Below are positions 9,187 through 16,717 of a stretch of 64,000 nucleotides of DNA, one piece after another. Each line of letters starts with the position of its first letter. Within the stretch, counting starts at the first letter, position 1. The notes under the pieces were generated by a model. That model was not told where the DNA came from. It searched no databases and saw only the letters and a program-made list of their open reading frames with translations. The translations under genes were made by a program, and so were the position numbers. Source of the stretch: Verrucomicrobiaceae bacterium (GTDB lineage: Bacteria; Verrucomicrobiota; Verrucomicrobiia; Verrucomicrobiales; Verrucomicrobiaceae); NCBI GenBank assembly GCA_027484445.1, contig JAIXSY010000033.1:186001-250000 (forward strand). The letters run 5' to 3'.

Positions 9187-10032
9187 ATGACTGAGGATTA
9201 TCTGCATCGCTTTGGTGGCATCGCCCGACTTTACGGTCAGGCCGCACTGCCAGTTTTCGCGAAAGCTAAGGTAGCGATCGTCGGTGTCGGCGGGGTTGGC
9301 TCCTGGGTGGTCGAGGCGCTCGCCCGAACAGGCATTGGTGCGTTGACCCTGATCGACATGGACGACATCTGCGTCACCAACACCAATCGCCAGCTGCCTG
9401 CGATGACGGGGACCTTTGGTCAGCCCAAAGTGGCCGTGCTGGCAGAGCGGGTGCGCCAGATCTCACCCGAATGCCAGCTCCATGCAGTTCCCGAGTTCCT
9501 CGTTGCCTCAAATGCGGATCGCTTGTTTGGCGAGGTTGGCTTGGACCTGATCGTGGATGCGGTCGATGACACGAAAATCAAAGCCCTATTGATTGCCAAA
9601 GCGAAATCTCTCGGACTTCCGATTGTCGTCTCGGGCAGTGCTGGAGGCCGACGCGACCCGACGCAAATCCAAGTAGCCGACCTTGGACAAGCCGGCGCGG
9701 ATCCTCTCTTGCAGCAGGTTCGGCGTCTGCTGCGAGAGGAGCATCATTTTGCCAAAAGCCCAGAAGGGCGGCCCATGCATTGGGGGGTGTCGTGTGTTTT
9801 TTCCAAAGAAAAGGCCATCTACCCCCAGTCAGATGGAAGCTGCAGCCACGACCGCCCAGCTTCTGGTAAGGCTGGCTACAAACTCGACTGCTCTGTAGGC
9901 TTTGGTGCTGCCACCCAGGTGACGGGTGTGTTCGGATTCACCCTGGCCGCAGAGGCCATTCGCCTGCTTCTTCTCCCAAAGGTGGGCACAGAAATCTCGG
10001 GTAATTCATCTCGATCGTTGCCGATTGGCTGA
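9187..10032 (+). CDS. tcdA: tRNA threonylcarbamoyladenosine dehydratase (ThiF/MoeB/E1-like)
   Basis: ATP-dependent dehydratase that converts t6A to cyclic t6A at tRNA position 37. The E1-like Rossmann motif is VGVGGVGSWVVEALARTGIG (about residues 33-52), followed by LTLIDMDDICVTNTNRQLPA, the nucleotide-binding block of the TcdA/CsdL branch. VSCVFSKEK and a GSFGF-like GVFGFTLAAEAIR close the domain. The start at 9187 (MTEDYLHRFGGIARLYG) matches the family N-terminus; upstream in-frame codons look non-coding. It is transcribed divergently from gltA. Confidence 0.9.
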   Translation: MTEDYLHRFGGIARLYGQAALPVFAKAKVAIVGVGGVGSWVVEALARTGIGALTLIDMDDICVTNTNRQLPAMTGTFGQPKVAVLAERVRQISPECQLHAVPEFLVASNADRLFGEVGLDLIVDAVDDTKIKALLIAKAKSLGLPIVVSGSAGGRRDPTQIQVADLGQAGADPLLQQVRRLLREEHHFAKSPEGRPMHWGVSCVFSKEKAIYPQSDGSCSHDRPASGKAGYKLDCSVGFGAATQVTGVFGFTLAAEAIRLLLLPKVGTEISGNSSRSLPIG

Positions 10033-10094
10033 AGGCTGCGTAGCTTTTGCAGATTCTCTGGCTGCTTTTTGCCTTCCATCCCCGTTCTCCACTC

Positions 10095-11618
10095 ATGTCT
10101 TGGCTTTCCTCTCTCGGTCCCATCGGCGAAGTCCTACGCGTCATCATCCTCGTCATTGAGGTGCTTTTGGTGTTCAACTTGATGATCCTTGTCCACGAAT
10201 GGGGTCACTTTTTGGCAGCTCGTTGGCGCGGGCTGCGTGTCGAGGCCTTTTACATCTGGTTCGGCAAACCGTTGTGGAAGAAAACCATCAACGGCGTGGA
10301 GTATGGTCTAGGCAGCATCCCCGCAGGCGGTTTTGTGAAGCTGCCCCAGATGGCCCCGATGGATGCCATCGAAGGTGAGAGTTCAAGCACTGAGCCTCTG
10401 CCCCTCATCAGCCCGATGGATAAAATCATCGTCGCCTTTGCAGGTCCACTTTTCAGCTTCATGTTGGCCTGTGCATTTGCAATGTTGGTGAGCTGGCTGG
10501 GTAAACCGCAGACGGAATCTTTTGTCACCACGACCATCGGCTACGTCGTCAAAGATAGCCCAGCAGATCAAGCAGGCCTCAAGGCTGGAGATCAAATCGT
10601 TCGCATCGACGGGCAAGAGATCCACCGCTTTGAGGGCATGACCACCGACACCGTTCGCTGGAACATCATCGCGAGCGAAGGGAAAACCATTGATTTTGAG
10701 GTCAGGCGTGGTGGAAAAGATTTCCCCCCTTTCGCGGTCGCGGCAGAATGGCCTGAACTGGCACAGGAAAGTCAAGGCGGCTGGTTTAGCCAAGCTTTGG
10801 AGACGGTGTTCAAGCGTCCTCCACTGCGGGAAGTCGGGATCATGGGCAAAGAGACACCCATGGTCGGAGAAGTGCAGCCGCACAGTCCAGCCGCAGAGGC
10901 TGGGCTCCTGCCAGGAGATCAGCTGTTGAAGGTGGACGACGAGCTGATTTACCATCGTTTGCAAATCTCGGAATACATCAAATCGAAGAGCAATCAGCCG
11001 ATTCGCTTGACCCTTCTCCGCGAAGGGAAGGAACAAACTGTGTCGCTGATCCCTCGATTGCCTGACAAGCATCCTGCGGACTGGAATCAGCCCATGGTGG
11101 GTATCGTTTGGCACGCCACGGGTGAACGAAAGCTATCCTACCCCGGCGTCTGGGAACAAGTCTCTGGGGCGGCGAAGTCCCTGGTCAGCATGATTCAGAA
11201 GCTGATCGCCTCAAATTCCGACATCAGCCCTGCTCACATGAGTGGTCCTGTCGGGATCGGGCGTGTTTATTACAATCTACTGCAAGACCCAGCGGCCTTG
11301 CTGCAGGTTCTTTGGTTTAGTGTGGTGCTGAATGTGAACCTCGCCTTGATGAACCTGTTGCCCTTCCCTGTGCTGGATGGCGGTCACATTGTCATGGCGA
11401 TTGGAGAGGCCATCCGCCGCCGCCCTCTCCAGGGGCGATTCCTGGAGATTGTCCAGACGGCCTGCGTGCTTTTGCTTTTTGGCTTCATCATCTTTGTCAC
11501 CCTGAAAGACACGGGGGATATTTTCCTTGGCGGGGGCAGCAAAAAAGGTGGTGGTACTAGCCAGTTTGAATGGCTGCCCAAGGACCTGCGGACGGGCACA
11601 GCCACTCCAGGGAATTGA
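10095..11618 (+). CDS. rseP: Site-2 zinc metalloprotease RseP (M50)
   Basis: Intramembrane metalloprotease that cleaves anti-sigma factors and signal peptides. The zinc motif HEWGH is at residues 34-38 within the first TM region, and the third ligand block NLLPFPVLDGGH is near residue 440. Two PDZ domains lie between: the first around VVKDSPADQAGLKAGDQI, the second around VQPHSPAAEAGLLPGDQL. The length of 507 is somewhat above the ~450 of E. coli RseP. The start at 10095 (MSWLSSLGPIG) was chosen over an upstream ATG at 10047. It is not next to cdsA-dxr as in many bacteria; those genes are 27 kb away. The sigma/anti-sigma pair at 40 kb is a possible client. Confidence 0.95.
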   Translation: MSWLSSLGPIGEVLRVIILVIEVLLVFNLMILVHEWGHFLAARWRGLRVEAFYIWFGKPLWKKTINGVEYGLGSIPAGGFVKLPQMAPMDAIEGESSSTEPLPLISPMDKIIVAFAGPLFSFMLACAFAMLVSWLGKPQTESFVTTTIGYVVKDSPADQAGLKAGDQIVRIDGQEIHRFEGMTTDTVRWNIIASEGKTIDFEVRRGGKDFPPFAVAAEWPELAQESQGGWFSQALETVFKRPPLREVGIMGKETPMVGEVQPHSPAAEAGLLPGDQLLKVDDELIYHRLQISEYIKSKSNQPIRLTLLREGKEQTVSLIPRLPDKHPADWNQPMVGIVWHATGERKLSYPGVWEQVSGAAKSLVSMIQKLIASNSDISPAHMSGPVGIGRVYYNLLQDPAALLQVLWFSVVLNVNLALMNLLPFPVLDGGHIVMAIGEAIRRRPLQGRFLEIVQTACVLLLFGFIIFVTLKDTGDIFLGGGSKKGGGTSQFEWLPKDLRTGTATPGN

Positions 11619-11793
11619 TCCCGAGGGAAGACTCGAAAGAAAATCCTGTCTCTGCTGCAAGACGAGTCGCGCTGATGACGAATCCTTGAAGCGGAGGGCC
11701 GAAGTAACACACACTTCCTGTGGAAAATGGGTTGTTGGAGATCTCCAGCCTCTCGTTGCCAGCCGCTCACGGGTCTATTTTCATACTGCTATC

Positions 11794-11907
11794 ATGATGG
11801 CCGATATCCTTGAATCTCCTGAAGCACGCCGAAGCGTGTTTCCTGTTAGCGTGGAGTTTTACGACAAAGCCGCCTCCAGCCTGCGGCTCGCAGATCACCC
11901 CGCATGA
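11794..11907 (+). pseudogene. Short reading frame, possible Uma2-like N-terminal remnant
   Basis: A 37-codon frame (MMADILESPEARR...) whose opening, including VSVEFYDKA, resembles the N-terminus of Uma2-type (DUF820) proteins, after which it degenerates to a stop. The TGA overlaps the ATG of the following BatA-domain gene as ATGA, so it could equally be a small translated leader. The 175 bases before it (11619-11793) contain nothing I recognise. The call is tentative. Confidence 0.25.
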
Positions 11908-14033
11908 CGTTTCTCAACGCCATTCTTCTCGCGGGCGGGCTCGCCTTTCTCATCCCGCTGCTGATCCATCTGCTGAACAAGCGGAAGGTCGTGACGGTGC
12001 GCTGGGGAGCCATGCATCTGCTCCAGGAAGTCATCAAGCAACGCAAAAGAAAGTGGAAGATCGAGCAGTGGCTGCTCTTGGCCGTTCGCATCGCCATTCC
12101 TCTCGTGCTGGCCTTGTGCTTGGCTCGTCCGGTGTTGACTGCTTTGCGCGCTTTTGGCTTGGGGAAAACCTCCCTAGTGATGCTCCTGGACGATTCCTTT
12201 TCCATGCGTGCACCAGCCGCCGGGGGATCTCCTGCCGACCGCTTGCGTCAGGATGTTGCCCGCATGCTCGAAGCTCAGCCCAAAGGCAGCGATGCTCAGG
12301 TCGTACTTGCTGCGGGTAGCTCACGGAGGCTTTTGGATCAGGCCACGACGACTCTCGACCTTCTGCCCAAGCAGCTTGCAGACCTGCCTACGCAGGCAGG
12401 TCCGGTGAAAGCAAATGATGCGCTTCAAACCGCAGCGGCTGCTCTTAGCAAGGCCTCCAATGGAGCGCGTGAATTGGCCATTCTCTCCGACTTTCAGGCG
12501 AGTGATTGGCAAAGCATCGTGGAGGGCGCATCGCTGCCTGCTTTGGAAAATATCCTGAAGCAAGAACCCAAGCCACAGGTCACCTTTTATCGCATCGCCA
12601 GTGACCTCAGCGAAAACCTCAGCATCTCGAGCGCAGACCTCTCAGCGCTGGTGGTCGCGGAAAAGCAGCCTGTGGGGTTGCGGGTGCGCATTCAAAACCA
12701 TGGCAAGCGCCCCTGGCAAGATGTCGCTGTACATTTGGAGGCTGATGGGGTTCGCTTGCGCACCTCGCGAGTCAGTTTGCCTTCCGAAGGTGTCTCCGTC
12801 ATTACTTTCACGCACGCCTTTGATGCTGTTGGCGATCACTCGCTCGCGGTGCGCATGGAGGGCGATAGCTTCCCCGATGACAACGCCTTCTATTCCGTCG
12901 TTCAGGTCCGCAATCAGCTGAATGTCCTGCTGGTCGATGGTGATCCCAGCGATCAGCCCTTGGGCGGCGCGGCAGACTTTCTGGAGCTCGCGCTGACTCC
13001 CTACCAAGCTGCGGCGAATCCCAGCCTGAAGGACCTGATCCGCATCACCAAACTCGACGCACGTCGGCTTCGTGACGATGACTTCAAAGGAAAGGAGGTC
13101 GTCATTCTGGCTGACGTCGAGCGCTTCCGTGGCAACCTGAGCACCCTGGAAAAATTCGTGAAGGCCGGTGGCGGACTCATCATCTTCGCTGGGCCTCATG
13201 CGGACTTGGATTGGTACAACCGCGACTTTTTTCGCAAGGGCGAAGGCCTGTTTCCCACGAGCATCAAGGGACTTCAACGCGCCACCAGCACGACACCCGC
13301 GCGGCTGCTTCAGCAACGACTGACCCACCCGGCGACTTTGTATTTCAATGATGCTCGTGGCGGACGCCTGCAAGATGCTGAATTCCAGAGCTGGTGGGAG
13401 TTGGAAAGCAATGACAAAGCCAAACCCATCCTCCAACTCGACCGCAATTCACCGCTCTTCGTCGAAAAGACCATCGAGCGTGGACGTGTCATCGCTGCTG
13501 CCACCACTGCGGACGCAGAGTGGTCGAATTTGCCACTTCAGCCCTTCTTTGTCCCACTCATGCAGCGGCTTGTTACTTATTTGGCCACACAGAGCACACT
13601 CAGTGCCTGGGAGCAGGTCGGTGTGCCGCTGCGCCTCGCCGTGGGCAAAGAACGCATCGGCAGCGAATACAGCCTGCGCAGTCCCACAGGACAGATTGAG
13701 ACTCTGAAAGTGCGTGCCGAAGGGGACAAAGCGCTGCTCGAATCCAAGCCCATCGCGGCACCTGGCATCTACAAGCTGACCCAAGGCACAGAAACACGCT
13801 TGCTAGCCTACAATCTGGACCCGACCGAGTCAGACCTCACTCCCCTATCCGCTGATCAGGTCAAAGCCATCGCTGACCGCCATGAAGCCAGCTTTGTGGA
13901 GAGCATCGACGCCTGGCAAAAACTCGACCGCACCCGCCGTCACGGCAGCGAGCTTTGGCAGCCCTTTCTCCTGGGGCTCTTGGTCCTCCTGTTTCTAGAG
14001 GTGGTCCTGCAACAGCGCATTGCGAAAGGATAA
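11904..14033 (+). CDS. BatA-domain / von Willebrand factor A membrane protein
   Basis: A 709-residue inner-membrane protein. The N-terminus FLNAILLAGGLAFLIPLLIHLLNKRK is the classic BatA (aerotolerance-related) domain, followed by a second TM helix near residues 55-75. A VWA-like domain begins with LDDSFSM (MIDAS DxSxS, near residue 93). Beta-sandwich and glutamine-amidotransferase-like regions follow, and a C-terminal TM helix (PFLLGLLVLLFLEVVLQQR). Such proteins usually act with MoxR and DUF58 proteins in envelope assembly or stress responses; here those partners are 30 kb away. The gene overlaps a short upstream frame by ATGA and is two bases before the next gene. Confidence 0.85.
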   Translation: MTFLNAILLAGGLAFLIPLLIHLLNKRKVVTVRWGAMHLLQEVIKQRKRKWKIEQWLLLAVRIAIPLVLALCLARPVLTALRAFGLGKTSLVMLLDDSFSMRAPAAGGSPADRLRQDVARMLEAQPKGSDAQVVLAAGSSRRLLDQATTTLDLLPKQLADLPTQAGPVKANDALQTAAAALSKASNGARELAILSDFQASDWQSIVEGASLPALENILKQEPKPQVTFYRIASDLSENLSISSADLSALVVAEKQPVGLRVRIQNHGKRPWQDVAVHLEADGVRLRTSRVSLPSEGVSVITFTHAFDAVGDHSLAVRMEGDSFPDDNAFYSVVQVRNQLNVLLVDGDPSDQPLGGAADFLELALTPYQAAANPSLKDLIRITKLDARRLRDDDFKGKEVVILADVERFRGNLSTLEKFVKAGGGLIIFAGPHADLDWYNRDFFRKGEGLFPTSIKGLQRATSTTPARLLQQRLTHPATLYFNDARGGRLQDAEFQSWWELESNDKAKPILQLDRNSPLFVEKTIERGRVIAAATTADAEWSNLPLQPFFVPLMQRLVTYLATQSTLSAWEQVGVPLRLAVGKERIGSEYSLRSPTGQIETLKVRAEGDKALLESKPIAAPGIYKLTQGTETRLLAYNLDPTESDLTPLSADQVKAIADRHEASFVESIDAWQKLDRTRRHGSELWQPFLLGLLVLLFLEVVLQQRIAKG
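12381..12402. repeat. Single palindromic hairpin inside the BatA gene
   Basis: GACCTGCC and GGCAGGTC are exact 8-bp reverse complements around TACGCA. This has the size and shape of one arm of the nested palindromes found elsewhere in the window, but no second arm is visible nearby. It could be a solo REP-like unit or coding coincidence. Confidence 0.4.
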
Positions 14034-14035
14034 AC

Positions 14036-14323
14036 ATGAAATTTCCAAGCATCACCGACAGCGCCAAAACGCGTCATGGATCATGGCAGCGGATCACGGA
14101 AGGAGCAGCCGCTTTGCAGCTGGGTGCTGAAGCAAAGCCTGAAGCTGTGAAAAAGAACCTGCAAAGCTGCTGGGTTAAGTTCGGCCAACCAGACCAGTTG
14201 GGTATGGCCGTTTATCTGCCGAGCTCACCCAAACTTGCCGCCTCGTTGGCAAAGACTGACCTGCCATTCATCGAAGCGCTTGTGCGCCTCGCCAACGCAG
14301 GGCAGTTGAAGCCTTTGGAATAG
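14036..14323 (+). CDS. Small cytoplasmic protein of unknown function in the BatA/VWA cluster
   Basis: A 95-residue protein starting MKFPSITDSAKTRHGSW, two bases after the BatA-gene stop and 18 bases before the VWA gene, all on the plus strand. It has no signal peptide or TM helix, is rich in Ala, Leu and Lys, and appears compactly alpha/beta. I do not recognise a domain. Its position between two membrane VWA proteins suggests an accessory or regulatory role in the same complex. Confidence 0.7.
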   Translation: MKFPSITDSAKTRHGSWQRITEGAAALQLGAEAKPEAVKKNLQSCWVKFGQPDQLGMAVYLPSSPKLAASLAKTDLPFIEALVRLANAGQLKPLE

Positions 14324-14341
14324 GAGCCCACCAAAAGCACC

Positions 14342-16708
14342 ATGACCCCCACCACAGAAACCACACTCCGCTTCGTCGGTGACTATCCTGTCCTCGGAGT
14401 GTGGGTGCTGGCCTTGGGTTTAGCGGCTCTCATGGCATGGCTTTACCGGCGGGAGATGCGATTCCAGAGCAGGCGCCTGAGTTGGGTGCCTATGGCTTGT
14501 CGGACTTTGGCAGTGTTCATCCTGGTGCTTGCGCTTTCAGGGCCTGTCTTGCGGGAAGAAACCACACAGCGGCAGCTTGGCCGTGTGGTGCTAGCGGTGG
14601 ACACCTCAGCCAGCATGAAGCTGGAGGACGACGTCGAACGAACTTCCAATTTCGTTCCTTCTGCGGCTGATGATGCGTCAGGGCAAACGAACTCGGAAGT
14701 TCGTTCGACGGACTCTCGGCTCAGCCGTGCGGAGAAGCTTCTGCTCTCCGGCACCACGCCTCTTTTGAAAAAACTCACGGAAAGCCAGGATGTTGAACTC
14801 GTGCTGCTGCGTGGGCAGCAGACGCAGCGCGCTTGGTGGCATCGACAGCAGGGAAAAGACACGTCGGGGGAGATGCCCACTTCCCTTCAGGCCCAAGCGG
14901 ATGCGCCGATCACCAACCTCGACAGCACGCTTCGTGAAGCCTTGGGAAGCTCGGCACCAGGAACCGCTCTCGTGGTTCTGAGCGATGGTCAGCACAATGC
15001 GGCAGGTTCACCCGAAGAGTTCGCCACGGCCATGAAGGAAGTAGGCGTGCCCGTGTTCACCATCGGGTTTGGCACGGAGGTTCCACCGCCTGATTTGAGT
15101 GTGCTGAACGTCATCACCGCCGAGTCCGTCTTTGCCCAAGAGAATCTGCAGGGTCGTGTGATCGTGCAGGATTCCCTGCCTGCTGGAACACCGGCCCAGG
15201 TTCGCGTCAGCAGTGCCGGCAAGGTGCTCTGGGAGCAAAGCTTCTCAAGTGAAGGCAAAGGCGAGCGTCGCTTTGATTTCAGCTTTCCGGTCAAGGCTTT
15301 GCCTCCTGCTCAAGCGTCGGAGCGTGATCAGACCCTGCGACTCCTCCATGTGAATGTGGCCGTTCAGGGGGAGCGCTCGAATCTCGAAAAAACACGTGCC
15401 AACAACAGCCGTGAGGTCGCGCTCCATCTGCTGACGAAGAAACGCAAAGTGCTCATCCTAGACGGAAGACCCCGCTGGGAAACACGCTACCTTCACAACC
15501 ACTTCGACCGCGATGATCGCTGGGAGGCAAAGCTAATCTTCGATGATTACTCTGCCAGACCGGAAGAGGGTGCCATGCAGAAGAACTTCCCCAAGACACG
15601 GGAAGATCTCTTGAGCTATGACCTTGTGATTCTGGGGGATGTGGCTCCAGAGCGTTTCAGTTCGATCCAGCGCGATTGGCTGATCGAATTCGTCGAAAAA
15701 CGCGGAGGTGGGCTGATTTTGATCGATGGTGTTCGTGGTTCGTTGCAGGGTTGGCAAAAGGGCGAAACAGCCGCCTTGGTCCCTGTCGCTTGGACTGGAA
15801 AAATGGCTGGGGCACAAGCCTTCACATGGCAGCTAACGACGGATGGCGAACGGCAGCCCGGACTCCGTCTCAGCGACAGCCCGAGCGCGAATGCATCGCT
15901 ATGGCCGACTTTGCCAGAAATGCGTTGGACGGCTGGCACCGAAGCGCTGCCTGGATCGCTGGTCCTAGCCAACCTAAAGCCAGAGAAAAGCGACCGGTTG
16001 TTGCCAGCCTGCGTTTTCCGCCAAGTGGGCGCTGGAGCCGTGCTTTACCTAGCGACGGATGACCTCTGGCGCTGGCGCTATCAGGTGGCAGATCTGTATC
16101 ACCAGCGACTATGGATGCAAATCGCGGCCTGGATTGCAGCGCCGCCTTTCCAAGCAGAAAATAACACGCTTTCCATCGGCACGGATCGCCTTCGTTACAC
16201 CCCCGGAGAGCAGAGTGAAATCCGTGTGCGTGTCCGCAATCCCCAAGGCGAGCTTGTCAGCACCGGTGAGCCACGTGCTTTTCTCCTCTTGGATGGCAAA
16301 GAAGTCGCCACTCTACCGCTCGAAGCAGATCCCACGCACTTCGGCATCTTCAGGGCTCAAACACCGCCGCTCAGAGCAGGCTCTTATGAAATCGCCATCG
16401 CAGAAAGTGCCTCAGCACCACGCAGCAACCTGCGCCTCAGTCTGCGTGTCGCGGATGCTGGCAATCCCGAATGGGCTACCCTTACCATGAATCGCCCTCT
16501 ACTGGAGTCGATGGCGAATGCCAGCGGTGGTCGCTTTCTTCGTGAAGAACAAGCTGCCACAGAGCTGCCGAACTTGCTGCAATCCATTGACCGCAAGCAG
16601 GTCACCGTGAAGGAAACCCTGCTCTGGTCCAGTTGGTGGTGGTTCGGTGCTGTGATCGTGCTCCTGACCATCGAATGGTTGATGCGGAAGCGATTGAAGC
16701 TGGTTTAA
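14342..16708 (+). CDS. VWA-domain membrane protein with glutamine-amidotransferase-like domain
   Basis: A 788-residue protein with two N-terminal TM helices (about residues 17-33 and 50-68). A VWA domain opens with VVLAVDTSASMKLED (MIDAS DxSxS, near residue 86) and contains ALVVLSDGQHN. A class-I glutamine-amidotransferase-like region follows (VLILDGRPRWETRYLHNH... GGGLILIDGVRG), then beta-sandwich repeats and a C-terminal TM helix (WWWFGAVIVLLTIEWLM). Residues about 98-123 are encoded by a nested palindromic element that interrupts the VWA domain just after MIDAS. The gene ends nine bases from the convergent uvrA. Confidence 0.85.
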   Translation: MTPTTETTLRFVGDYPVLGVWVLALGLAALMAWLYRREMRFQSRRLSWVPMACRTLAVFILVLALSGPVLREETTQRQLGRVVLAVDTSASMKLEDDVERTSNFVPSAADDASGQTNSEVRSTDSRLSRAEKLLLSGTTPLLKKLTESQDVELVLLRGQQTQRAWWHRQQGKDTSGEMPTSLQAQADAPITNLDSTLREALGSSAPGTALVVLSDGQHNAAGSPEEFATAMKEVGVPVFTIGFGTEVPPPDLSVLNVITAESVFAQENLQGRVIVQDSLPAGTPAQVRVSSAGKVLWEQSFSSEGKGERRFDFSFPVKALPPAQASERDQTLRLLHVNVAVQGERSNLEKTRANNSREVALHLLTKKRKVLILDGRPRWETRYLHNHFDRDDRWEAKLIFDDYSARPEEGAMQKNFPKTREDLLSYDLVILGDVAPERFSSIQRDWLIEFVEKRGGGLILIDGVRGSLQGWQKGETAALVPVAWTGKMAGAQAFTWQLTTDGERQPGLRLSDSPSANASLWPTLPEMRWTAGTEALPGSLVLANLKPEKSDRLLPACVFRQVGAGAVLYLATDDLWRWRYQVADLYHQRLWMQIAAWIAAPPFQAENNTLSIGTDRLRYTPGEQSEIRVRVRNPQGELVSTGEPRAFLLLDGKEVATLPLEADPTHFGIFRAQTPPLRAGSYEIAIAESASAPRSNLRLSLRVADAGNPEWATLTMNRPLLESMANASGGRFLREEQAATELPNLLQSIDRKQVTVKETLLWSSWWWFGAVIVLLTIEWLMRKRLKLV
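14633..14709. repeat. Nested palindromic element inserted in frame in the VWA gene
   Basis: Outer arms at 14633-14647 and 14695-14709 are perfect 15-bp reverse complements (GTCGAACGAACTTCC / GGAAGTTCGTTCGAC). Each arm region also folds on itself: GAACGAA...TTCGTTC (14636-14657) and AACGAACT...AGTTCGTT (14686-14705). The element is translated as a Ser/Thr/Asn-rich stretch between MKLEDD and DSRLSRAEKLL. The architecture matches REP/BIME-type repeats. Confidence 0.75.
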
Positions 16709-16717
16709 AGCGCCTCT

